34,500 nt of DNA, taken from contig JACRHB010000009.1 of the NCBI GenBank assembly GCA_016217725.1, positions 1-34,500 on the forward strand, in the 5' to 3' direction. Numbering within the stretch: position 1 is the stretch's first letter; each line of letters starts with the position of its first letter. Source of the DNA: Nitrospirota bacterium. GTDB taxonomy: Bacteria; Nitrospirota; Thermodesulfovibrionia; UBA6902. Below the pieces are notes generated by a model that was not told where the DNA came from, did not search any database, and was given only the letters and a program-made list of their open reading frames with translations. Position numbers and translations under genes: made by a program. Below, piece by piece: positions 15,655 through 22,463 of the stretch.

Positions 15655-15787
15655 AAATCCCCCTTCATCCCCCTTTTACAAAGGGGGAGATTTCCCCTCT
15701 ATCACACCCCCCTGCACCCCTCTCAAGAGGGGAAAGGGGCAGGGGTGTGTTACCCTCTTTGGAAAAGAGGGGTTAGGGGAGATTTTG
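15655..15787. repeat. G/C-run palindromic repeat cluster (intergenic)
   Basis: Three adjacent units (CCCCCTTTT...AAAGGGGG; ACACCCC...GGGGTGTGT around CCCCTCTCAAGAGGGG; CCCTCTTT..AAAGAGGGG) fill the 185-bp gap between mutL and the EndoQ-type gene. No other feature is seen there. Confidence 0.85.
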
Positions 15788-15798
15788 TAAAAAATTAT

Positions 15799-17523
15799 TT
15801 ATTTCCTTTTAAACATCTTTGCCAATTCATCGAGAGAAAGTAAAATCCTCGTCGGTCTTCCGTGCGGGCATCTGTCGGGATCTTCGGCTTTATCGAGATC
15901 GATCATCATTTTTGACAGCTCCTCATTGTTAAGCGGCTCGCTTCCTCTTACGGATTTGTGGCACGCAAGCCTTGCGGCAATGTTTTTCAGAAGCGCCTCT
16001 CCGGTCATATCCCCTTTTATGCCGCTTGTTTCTTCTTCAAGAATACCGGTTGCAAGGTCTATCAAAAGCCCCTTCATGTCCGCCTTTGTCAGCTCTTTAG
16101 GCAGCGACCTCACGATTACATTGTTGCCGCCGAACTCCTCAACGTCAAGACCCAACGTATGAAGGAAGTCCTTATGTTTGACTATGAGATGATATTCCTT
16201 GACCGGCAGCTCTATCCTCAGCGGAAGGAAAAGAGGCTCGGGCTCGATTGACGTCTTCCTGAGAAGCTTTTCATAGAGGATCCTTTCATGCGCGGCATGC
16301 TGGTCGATAATAAGCAGGCCGTCTTTTGAAACCGTTGCAAAGAAGGATTCCCCGATATGGAAAAACGGCCGCACGTCCTGCGTTATGCCGGATGTGAAAA
16401 AATCGGTCTGGGAGACCTTAAAACCCGGGGGTGCGGATTCACGGACAATGGGGTTATCGTAAAATCCATATTCACCAGCCGGTTTTGTTTTAAAATCAAT
16501 GCCGGTGAGCTCCGCATAGCTTATCCCTTTATCGCCCATTGGGTTCAGGGCTTCATGCACAGCGGCTCCGATCAACCTGTGGATTTCATCCGGGTTCTCA
16601 AACCTGACCTCCCGCTTTGCGGGATGTACGTTTACGTCCACTCTTTTCGGATCAATATCCAGAAAAAGAAAGTATGCCGGATGCCGGTCTTTCGGGATGA
16701 TATTGCCGTAGGCATTATAAACCGCGTGGCTGATCGTCGGGTTTTTCACGGGCCGTCTGTTGACGAATATATGCTGGTGGCTCCTCCTCGTCCTTGCAAA
16801 ATCGGGGGCGGAGACAAAGCCGTAAACCTTCAGACCTCTTTCCTCTTTTTTAAAATCAAAAAATTCCTTGGCCAGCTCATCGCTGTACAGTTGAATAAAT
16901 CTCTCCTTCAAATCAGACACCGACGGGGCATTCAGGATTTCGCCGCCGTTATGTGAAAGAGAAAACGAGATACCGGGATATGCAAAGGCCTTCTGCACAA
17001 CGGTTTCGATGACGTGAGAGAGCTCGGTGGTCGTGCTTTTTAAGAATTTTCTCCTGGCAGGGGTGTTGTAGAAAATGTCGCGCACCTCAACCGTCGTCCC
17101 CTGCACGGGCGGCGCATCCGATATTTCTTTCTTCTGACCCACGCCTATTTCTATTTTTACGCACGTATCCGATCCCGCTGTCGCCGTAGTGAGCGAAATC
17201 TTTGTCACCGAGGCGATCGCGGGAAGCGCCTCGCCCCTGAAGCCGAGGGTGGAGATGTCGAATAAATCCCCTTCAGATTTTATCTTGCTCGTCGCGTGTC
17301 TTTCAAAACATAACACGGCGTCGTCCCTGTCCATGCCCGCGCCGTTGTCCTGCACCTTGATAAGCTTTTTGCCGCCGTGTATGGTCTCAATCTCAATCCG
17401 GGTCGCGCCTGCGTCTATTGAATTATCGATCAATTCCCTCAGCACTGATGCAGGCCGCTCTATGACTTCACCGGCTGCAATTTTGTTTATCAGGTTCTCC
17501 GGAAGAACGGCGATTTTGGACAT
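15799..17523 (-). CDS. mutL: DNA mismatch repair protein MutL (endonuclease type)
   Basis: 574 aa. The N-terminal GHKL ATPase has E30 and N34 in RELIDNSIDAGA, KVQDNGAGM (56-64), ATSKI (77-81) and TLGFRGEALPAI (92-103). After a short linker comes the C-terminal dimerisation and nicking domain, with DQHAAHERILYE (D407, H409, E413, E418; the DQHAx2Ex4E motif), ACHKSVRG (520-527) and CPHGRPT (552-558). It therefore belongs to MutL proteins that nick the nascent strand themselves, as in bacteria without MutH. mutS is not in the window. The gene starts immediately downstream of the repeat and terminator region that separates it from the ferredoxin gene. Confidence 0.97.
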   Translation of the reverse strand: MSKIAVLPENLINKIAAGEVIERPASVLRELIDNSIDAGATRIEIETIHGGKKLIKVQDNGAGMDRDDAVLCFERHATSKIKSEGDLFDISTLGFRGEALPAIASVTKISLTTATAGSDTCVKIEIGVGQKKEISDAPPVQGTTVEVRDIFYNTPARRKFLKSTTTELSHVIETVVQKAFAYPGISFSLSHNGGEILNAPSVSDLKERFIQLYSDELAKEFFDFKKEERGLKVYGFVSAPDFARTRRSHQHIFVNRRPVKNPTISHAVYNAYGNIIPKDRHPAYFLFLDIDPKRVDVNVHPAKREVRFENPDEIHRLIGAAVHEALNPMGDKGISYAELTGIDFKTKPAGEYGFYDNPIVRESAPPGFKVSQTDFFTSGITQDVRPFFHIGESFFATVSKDGLLIIDQHAAHERILYEKLLRKTSIEPEPLFLPLRIELPVKEYHLIVKHKDFLHTLGLDVEEFGGNNVIVRSLPKELTKADMKGLLIDLATGILEEETSGIKGDMTGEALLKNIAARLACHKSVRGSEPLNNEELSKMMIDLDKAEDPDRCPHGRPTRILLSLDELAKMFKRK

Positions 17524-17565
17524 AACTGATTATATTACCACAATCGCAAAGAAGCAAAGAGAAAC

Positions 17566-17619
17566 GTAGCGTCGGGGTTTATCCCCGACGAAAACGCCCC
17601 CAATAAATGGGGGCGCTAC
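17566..17619. repeat. Three-way palindromic repeat
   Basis: Outer arms GTAGCG/CGCTAC enclose two hairpins, CGTCGGGG-loop-CCCCGACG and CGCCCCC-loop-GGGGGCG. It could fold as a three-way junction in RNA or ssDNA. It lies 43 bp upstream of mutL. Confidence 0.75.
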
Positions 17620-17644
17620 ATTTTATAGGTCGTGCGCGCCATTA

Positions 17645-17678
17645 AAAAAGGCGTCCCGAAGCTTCGGGACGCCTTTTT
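17645..17678. terminator. Bidirectional intrinsic terminator
   Basis: Perfect 34-bp palindrome with AAAAA/TTTTT ends and a G/C-rich stem (centre AAGCTT). It lies 20 bp beyond the ferredoxin stop, so it should end the dsr-ferredoxin transcript. It would also stop plus-strand readthrough. Confidence 0.93.
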
Positions 17679-17698
17679 GTAGGTCCTTATTTCAAATG

Positions 17699-17884
17699 CT
17701 ACATCTCGGTGACGGTAATGGCGCTGTTGGGACAGGATTCTACGCAGGTTAAGCAGTTGGCGCACTCTGAAGCCTGATAAGGATCTGATTTTCCTTCAGC
17801 GATCTTGAAGACTTCGGACGGGCAAAGATTTACACATTCCTCGCAGCCGTCACATTTTGCATTATCAACCGTAACGATCATCAT
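17699..17884 (-). CDS. 2[4Fe-4S] ferredoxin
   Basis: A 61-aa bacterial-type ferredoxin with two complete motifs, CDGCEECVNLCP (C11, C14, C17, C21) and CANCLTCVESCP (C42, C45, C48, C52), and nothing else. AGGAGG lies 11 nt before the first of two tandem ATGs; the second ATG is also plausible. It is the last gene of the minus-strand dsr run, 126 bp after the DsrJ-like gene with a hairpin between. A soluble electron carrier for the Dsr system is a reasonable inference from position, but it could have its own promoter and other partners. Confidence 0.95.
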   Translation of the reverse strand: MMIVTVDNAKCDGCEECVNLCPSEVFKIAEGKSDPYQASECANCLTCVESCPNSAITVTEM

Positions 17885-17937
17885 AATTTTTATATCCTCC
17901 TCTCGTTGTTGTATTCGAATTCTATAGAAGCTAATTT

Positions 17938-17973
17938 TTGTAGCCGCAGGCTAACTAAAACCTGCGGCTACAA
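17938..17973. repeat. Hairpin between DsrJ-like and ferredoxin genes
   Basis: Perfect 13-bp inverted repeat (TTGTAGCCGCAGG / CCTGCGGCTACAA) with a 10-nt loop and no T-tract on the minus strand. It may be a REP-type element or an mRNA-processing or stability hairpin that separates ferredoxin expression from dsrMKJ. Confidence 0.65.
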
Positions 17974-18010
17974 TCATCTTTACACTTCAACGTTCATAAG
18001 GTCAAACGCA

Positions 18011-18430
18011 TTACTCCGCAGAGACCAGATTGACGCCGACATAGCTGTGGCAGTTATTGCAGGACGTCTGCTCGTTATGGCAGTCAAGACAGCTTTCTTC
18101 CGCATCGGCAAGAAGCGCAGGTTTTTTAACCCCGGTGACAAGATTGGGATGATTCGCCTTCCAGAAATCGAGTCCCTTCAGACCGCTCTTAAACATCTGC
18201 CCGACGACCGGTATCGAGGAATAGGGATTGACGAGAGCTTTGCCTTCCGCCGTTGTATTGGCTATATGTGACTGCGGCGCTTCGTCAACTTCTATAACTA
18301 TCGCCATCGGTCCTTTTGCGTCTCTCGTAGGCTTTTCCACCTTCTGACAGCCGATAACCATCAGCATAAGCACGAGGAGAGGTATTGCAATGAATTTGAA
18401 ATTTGAAATTTGAAATTTGAAATTTTTCAT
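18011..18430 (-). CDS. dsrJ: DsrJ-like diheme c-type cytochrome lipoprotein
   Basis: 139 aa. A hydrophobic signal ends in the lipobox VIGC, so the protein should be a lipid-anchored periplasmic protein. Near the C-terminus are two haem-binding motifs, CLDCH and CNNCH, spaced as in DsrJ (TCxxCH..CxxCHNY), followed by SYVGVNLVSAE and the stop. DsrJ normally has three haems, the last in a CWDCH-like motif shortly after this point; that motif is absent here and in the next 70 bp in any frame. The gene starts one base after the dsrK stop, with AGGAGGGG in the overlap. The first codons consist of 7-bp repeats (18393-18420). Identification as DsrJ rests mainly on context and the haem region. Confidence 0.65.
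   Translation of the reverse strand: MKNFKFQISNFKFIAIPLLVLMLMVIGCQKVEKPTRDAKGPMAIVIEVDEAPQSHIANTTAEGKALVNPYSSIPVVGQMFKSGLKGLDFWKANHPNLVTGVKKPALLADAEESCLDCHNEQTSCNNCHSYVGVNLVSAE
18393..18420. repeat. Four tandem 7-bp repeats at the start of the DsrJ-like gene
   Basis: Four exact AATTTGA units (plus strand), then AATTTTT and the start codon complement. They encode KNFKFQISNFKF at the N-terminus. The 7-bp unit is not a multiple of three, so gain or loss of one unit would shift the frame. Confidence 0.85.
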
Positions 18431-18431
18431 C

Positions 18432-19928
18432 TTATATCCCCTCCTTTGCGCCTAAAATGATAGCGTTGCTTATCAGTTGGTGAACGCCGCCGACTTCTTC
18501 CATTTCAAACCCGTAATACGGGAAGACCTTTGTAAACTGCGCCTTGCATATGGCGCAGATAAGGGCGAAGAAGTTCGCTCCGTGAGAATCTCTTATCTTT
18601 TTATACATCTGCATCCTCGGCATCGCGCCTTTTACCCTGATTTCTACGACCTCGTCCGTCAGCACGCCCCCGCCTCCGCCGCAGCAGAACGTCTTTTCCC
18701 CGATGGTATCGGCGTCCATCTCAACGAATTTGCTGCATACCGCATTTATAAGCTCACGGGGTATCGTGAACTGGTCGCCCGGGGTGTCGCCCATGCTCGT
18801 GGCCCTTGCAACGTTGCATGAGTCATGAAAGGTCACAGTGAATTTATCGTTTGCGGATTTATCCAGTTTCAGAGCGCCTTTTTTTACAAGATCGAGAGTG
18901 AACTCGCAGATATGCATCGGTGATTTATATTTCTGATCAAGAAAATCAAATGGTCCGTTAAGAGTATTGCTGAAAGCATAGAGCACCCGCCACGCATGTC
19001 CGCATTCTCCGGCTATGACGCGTTTTACCTTTAAAGCCCTCGCTGCATCCCATATTCTCTTGTTGATTTGTTTCATGTGATCGTAGTTCCCGATGAACAT
19101 CCCGAAATTGCCGCCTTCCGAGGCATGGGTGCTCATCGTCCAGCTGACGCCGGCCTGGTGGAATACCTTTGCATATCCTTCAAGTGAATAAATATGAGGC
19201 TCTGCAAAGAAATCCGCTGAAGGTGTTGCCAATAAGATATCCGCTCCTTCAACGTCCACGGGTAGTTTTACCTTTACTCCGGTCTTATCAAATATCTCCC
19301 CTTCGACAAACTCCCAGGTGCTTTTCAGGGCGGCGGGGTTCATGCCGAGGTTGTTGCCGATGGTTTCGGCTTTATTAACGATCTCCAGGTTATATTTGGA
19401 GCCCATGCCGACTGAGGCCATTATCTCTCTTGCCGCCATTGTTATCTCGGCCGTGTCTATGCCGTAAGGGCAGAAAACCGAGCAGCGTCTGCATTCCGAG
19501 CACTGGTAAAAATACGTCCACCATTCGTCAAGAAGCTCATCCGATATCTCCCGGGCGGCAGACAGGTTGCCGAAGAGTTTGCCTCCGGTCGTAAAATATT
19601 TCCTGTAGACGCTCCTCATTAATTCCTGCCTGTATACAGGCATATTCCTCGGATCTCCCGTGCCCAGGTAATAGTGACACTTGTCGGTGCATGCGCCGCA
19701 TCTTACGCATATATCGAGGAATACCTTTAAGGATTTGTACTTTTTCAGCATCTCCCCCATTTTCTGAATGAACAGCTCCTTCCAGTTGGAAGGTCTTTCC
19801 TTGGGAAATTTTACCTTTTCCATCAACTCCGGCTTTGCGGGAAATTGCTTGATGTCTTTACTTGCGCCGGGTGTTACTTTCGGTGTTATTATTTGTCCTG
19901 TCAGGACTGGAGTTTCAAATTTTGCCAT
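18432..19928 (-). CDS. dsrK: DsrK, catalytic Fe-S subunit of the DsrMKJOP-type complex
   Basis: 498 aa, HdrD-like, on the cytoplasmic face of the membrane. Two ferredoxin-type motifs occur: CVRCGACTDKC (C74, C77, C80, C84) and CSECRRCSVFCP (C143, C146, C149, C153). The C-terminal CCG domain has HDSCNVARATS and FCCGGGGGVLTDE, matching the site of the unusual [4Fe-4S] centre thought to reduce or oxidise the DsrC trisulfide/thiol. Start is ATG at 19928. It follows dsrM by 12 bp and precedes the DsrJ-like gene by 1 bp, so it is clearly one transcript. Direction (sulfate reduction or sulfur oxidation) cannot be told from this gene. Confidence 0.95.
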   Translation of the reverse strand: MAKFETPVLTGQIITPKVTPGASKDIKQFPAKPELMEKVKFPKERPSNWKELFIQKMGEMLKKYKSLKVFLDICVRCGACTDKCHYYLGTGDPRNMPVYRQELMRSVYRKYFTTGGKLFGNLSAAREISDELLDEWWTYFYQCSECRRCSVFCPYGIDTAEITMAAREIMASVGMGSKYNLEIVNKAETIGNNLGMNPAALKSTWEFVEGEIFDKTGVKVKLPVDVEGADILLATPSADFFAEPHIYSLEGYAKVFHQAGVSWTMSTHASEGGNFGMFIGNYDHMKQINKRIWDAARALKVKRVIAGECGHAWRVLYAFSNTLNGPFDFLDQKYKSPMHICEFTLDLVKKGALKLDKSANDKFTVTFHDSCNVARATSMGDTPGDQFTIPRELINAVCSKFVEMDADTIGEKTFCCGGGGGVLTDEVVEIRVKGAMPRMQMYKKIRDSHGANFFALICAICKAQFTKVFPYYGFEMEEVGGVHQLISNAIILGAKEGI

Positions 19929-19940
19929 TTTCAGTCTCCT

Positions 19941-20666
19941 CTATTGCGCCCAGGGAGCCACGTGTCTGGCCTCCCTCGGGTTGTCTACCTGCGCCCTTGC
20001 CGGGCTGATTAACACGCCCCATGCATGCATCAGTTTGCTGAACGGGAAATATACAAGAAGAATTAAAACCAGGCTGAAGTGAATGACAAACAAAGGGCTG
20101 TCAGGAAGCTGCGCCGGGCTTAAAGAAATAAGGCCGAGAATGAACGCCTTCACGTCTACAAGGTTGGTCCTGACGAAATATTTCAGCAGCAGGCCCGTTA
20201 ACCCTATCGCTATGATCAGGATCAGGACAAAATAATCCTGGAAAAGCGAGATGGTCGCCAATCTGTCGTTTGTAAACCTTCTTATTATCAGGATCAAAAG
20301 GGCGATGGGGAATATGAGACCGGCCCAGATGCCGATATCCTGCAAAGACATTACCCATCCGGGAACAGGATAAAAGAATAATCTAAGGTGCCTTAACACT
20401 ATGAGTAAAAATGAAACGTGGAAAAACCAGCCTCCAACCCATAATATCTTCTCTGCCGCACCTCCCTTTAGAAGGCTTCTGAAAAAAAGTATCTCCGGGA
20501 TCAGCCTTATAACTACGCCGAATGCGCTTTTAGGAGCAGGGGTTGTGGCGATTTTCAGCGGAGAAGGCGTTTTGAAGTACACGATTACTTTATTCAGAAA
20601 GCCTAAAGTAAATACCGCCGCGGCAAGATACGCGAGGAGGTTAAAGACATTGCTCAGTCCGCTCAT
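19941..20666 (-). CDS. dsrM: DsrM, NarI-like cytochrome b membrane subunit
   Basis: 241 aa with about six hydrophobic segments of the nitrate reductase gamma type. Candidate haem-b ligands are His in WFFHVSFLLIVLRHLRLF and in FVIHFSLVLILLVYFPFSKLMHAWG. The C-terminal ISPARAQVDNPREARHVAPWA is cytoplasmic and typical of DsrM. It should exchange electrons with menaquinone and pass them to or from DsrK. A GGAGG Shine-Dalgarno precedes the ATG. dsrC lies 98 bp upstream, with a hairpin between. No dsrO or dsrP follows in this run, so the full five-subunit complex, if present, is completed elsewhere. Confidence 0.93.
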   Translation of the reverse strand: MSGLSNVFNLLAYLAAAVFTLGFLNKVIVYFKTPSPLKIATTPAPKSAFGVVIRLIPEILFFRSLLKGGAAEKILWVGGWFFHVSFLLIVLRHLRLFFYPVPGWVMSLQDIGIWAGLIFPIALLILIIRRFTNDRLATISLFQDYFVLILIIAIGLTGLLLKYFVRTNLVDVKAFILGLISLSPAQLPDSPLFVIHFSLVLILLVYFPFSKLMHAWGVLISPARAQVDNPREARHVAPWAQ

Positions 20667-20704
20667 ACAAATTCCCTCCTTCAGTCATTTTCATGACTTT
20701 CTAA

Positions 20705-20743
20705 AATTAACGATAGCCCGCTTTGTGCAGGCTATCGTTAATT
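20705..20743 (-). terminator. Hairpin between dsrC and dsrM
   Basis: Perfect 14-bp stem (20705-20718 / 20730-20743) with an 11-nt loop. On the minus strand it is followed by TTTTAG. It is a moderate intrinsic terminator, so it probably gives a short abundant dsrC mRNA with partial readthrough into dsrMK. Confidence 0.75.
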
Positions 20744-20764
20744 AAGGTTAAATGGATTTTTGAT

Positions 20765-21100
20765 TTATACGCATCCAGTAGGTTTCGGAAGTCCGGCATA
20801 TCTACAAGCCTGTTTCGCAGGTCCTCCGGGATAAAGCTCGTATAGATATTTTGTATTGCCTTTTTCCGGGCCCATGACCTTGCCAATCTCTTTGGTAAGT
20901 ATTTTGATCATCGGGGCGATCTGATATTTCTCAAAATAATCTCTGAGGAATTTGATAACCTCCCAATGAGCATTGGATAACTCAATTCCGTCATCCTGAG
21001 CCATTTTCTTGGCAACACCTTCATTCCATACCTGCCAGTCCTGCAAATATCCCTCTTCATCAACTTCATATGCTTTTCCTTCGACGTCTAAAGTCGGCAT
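20765..21100 (-). CDS. dsrC: DsrC sulfur-carrier protein
   Basis: 111 aa. DsrC carries sulfite-derived sulfur as a trisulfide between its two C-terminal cysteines, linking DsrAB to DsrMK. Both are present in the canonical arm: C99 in YPGGPAKQAC and penultimate C110 in GLPKPTGCV, spaced by 10. This marks a true DsrC rather than TusE or a regulatory RspA-type homologue. The helical body (NAHWEVIKFLRDYFEKYQIAP) is also typical. GAAAGGAG lies 7 nt before the ATG. It is the first gene of the module; dsrAB is not in the window. Confidence 0.97.
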   Translation of the reverse strand: MPTLDVEGKAYEVDEEGYLQDWQVWNEGVAKKMAQDDGIELSNAHWEVIKFLRDYFEKYQIAPMIKILTKEIGKVMGPEKGNTKYLYELYPGGPAKQACRYAGLPKPTGCV

Positions 21101-21274
21101 TACAATACTCCTTTCTTATTTGAATTTTTTGGTATCTTCTATATCAAGTGGAAGATATATTAATGACAATATATTGAACTGGAAACAGGTTTAAAGTTTA
21201 ATACAAGAACGCCCCTCCGGTCAAATAAGAAAATTTAATAAAAACATTTGGCAATATTTCAGACCTGGATCCCG

Positions 21275-21634
21275 TTACCGCTTATATAGTATTGATTTGG
21301 TATTCCCGCGTTTCATTCGAATAAAAACAAGCTTGCTCGACCTTCTTGACACCTCAGGCCGGCTGCTTATCGTATTCGTATGGATGTCGTAATCAAGCGT
21401 CTCTGTTTCGTAATCGTCAGGCATTAAAGACAATGCCATATCTATATCACCCTTGCATAAAAAAGTCAAGGCGTCCATAAATATCTCGCCGAGATTATGT
21501 CCCGTGCGGTCCAGGGCGTATACTGCGCCGCATTCGCATATACCGCCGATTATCTCCACCGATTTCAAATCAATATCAACGGGGCTTGCCGGGCAGCTTT
21601 CACAAAAAGGACATTGCAGCGGTTGCCGTCTCAT
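21275..21634 (-). CDS. Zinc-ribbon-like protein of unknown function upstream of dsrC
   Basis: 119 aa, not recognised. CPFCESCP (8-15) and CECGAVYALDRTGHNLGE form a probable zinc-binding pair. The middle is acidic (LMPDDYETETLDYDIH) and the C-terminus basic (RRSSKLVFIRMKRGNTKS). There is no signal peptide or membrane segment, so it is a cytoplasmic protein. It lies 174 bp upstream of dsrC on the same strand, between dsrC and tRNA-Ile. A regulatory or accessory role for sulfur genes is possible but rests only on position. Start is ATG at 21634; its Shine-Dalgarno is poor. Confidence 0.65.
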   Translation of the reverse strand: MRRQPLQCPFCESCPASPVDIDLKSVEIIGGICECGAVYALDRTGHNLGEIFMDALTFLCKGDIDMALSLMPDDYETETLDYDIHTNTISSRPEVSRRSSKLVFIRMKRGNTKSILYKR

Positions 21635-21770
21635 AACGGAATTCAGTTTATAATAACCCTGACCATTAAATCAAATCTGCCTTTGAACCCCAATGTGACA
21701 TCACTCCAGCTTCACTTTTAAAGCTTTAACCTCACAACTTAAAAAGGGGCCGGCACACAAGTTAAGAAGC

Positions 21771-21847
<77 letters not shown>

Positions 21848-21974
21848 TCTGATCACCTTAATGCAGTACAAGAGATTAAAAATAACCTAAAAAAAGATTA
21901 ATTGTCAATCGACCCACCCAGCGGGAAACCGTTAAACAGATCGACTACCTTCAACGGAAATTTCGCGGCAATGG

Positions 21975-22370
21975 TCACTTCACAACAACCGCCTGCCCGG
22001 GGAAGACGGGGTATTCGCCGTCATTCCATTGAAGAACGCCGGCATGTGAATCGTATGAAGCGTAATTCTCTTTCGCCTTGATTGTCGCCTCGATCTCCAC
22101 TTTCCTGCCGTCTTTGCCGAGCAGCACTATGCGATGAGATCCCCGGTTAACGGGAAATGATATGATTTCTTCAACGGGCAGATGCTCTCCGGCAGAATTA
22201 TTTTTATTCATATCGCTGAATGCGCTCTTGCCGTCAACAAGAACTTCCGAAAGGGAAAAGCTCTTTCCTGTCACAAGCAAGTCGACTCCTGCCTTTTGCG
22301 GAGTGCAGGCTGATATCATAACGGATGACAGCAATATTAACGAGATCAACATAAACTTTCTGAATCTCAT
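21975..22370 (-). CDS. Small lipoprotein of unknown function
   Basis: 131 aa with a lipoprotein signal (RFRKFMLISLILLSSVMISAC; lipobox ISAC, Cys at 22). The mature part (about 110 aa) is beta-rich, with FPVNRGSHRIVLLGKDGRKVEIEATIKA, resembling a small Ig- or PEGA-like fold. No known domain is assigned. It is divergent from the large peptidase-propeller-barrel gene, with 93 bp between the two starts, so the two may share a regulatory region and both act in the envelope. Confidence 0.75.
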   Translation of the reverse strand: MRFRKFMLISLILLSSVMISACTPQKAGVDLLVTGKSFSLSEVLVDGKSAFSDMNKNNSAGEHLPVEEIISFPVNRGSHRIVLLGKDGRKVEIEATIKAKENYASYDSHAGVLQWNDGEYPVFPGQAVVVK

Positions 22371-22463
22371 TGGTTATTCCTTATAATCCTTAACATTTTT
22401 TTGTCAAATATTATATATTAAAGCACACTTTTTTTAAAAAGCATCGGATATATCGGGGGGTTT

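Noticed and set aside
16357-16956. 199-codon open frame opposite mutL
   Set aside because: Antisense shadow of a canonical mutL with all motifs intact; no recognisable domain.
21180-21240. Sigma-70 promoter for dsrC (TTGACC then TATTAA on the minus strand)
   Set aside because: The spacer is only about 15 nt and both boxes are imperfect, so it was not listed as a feature.
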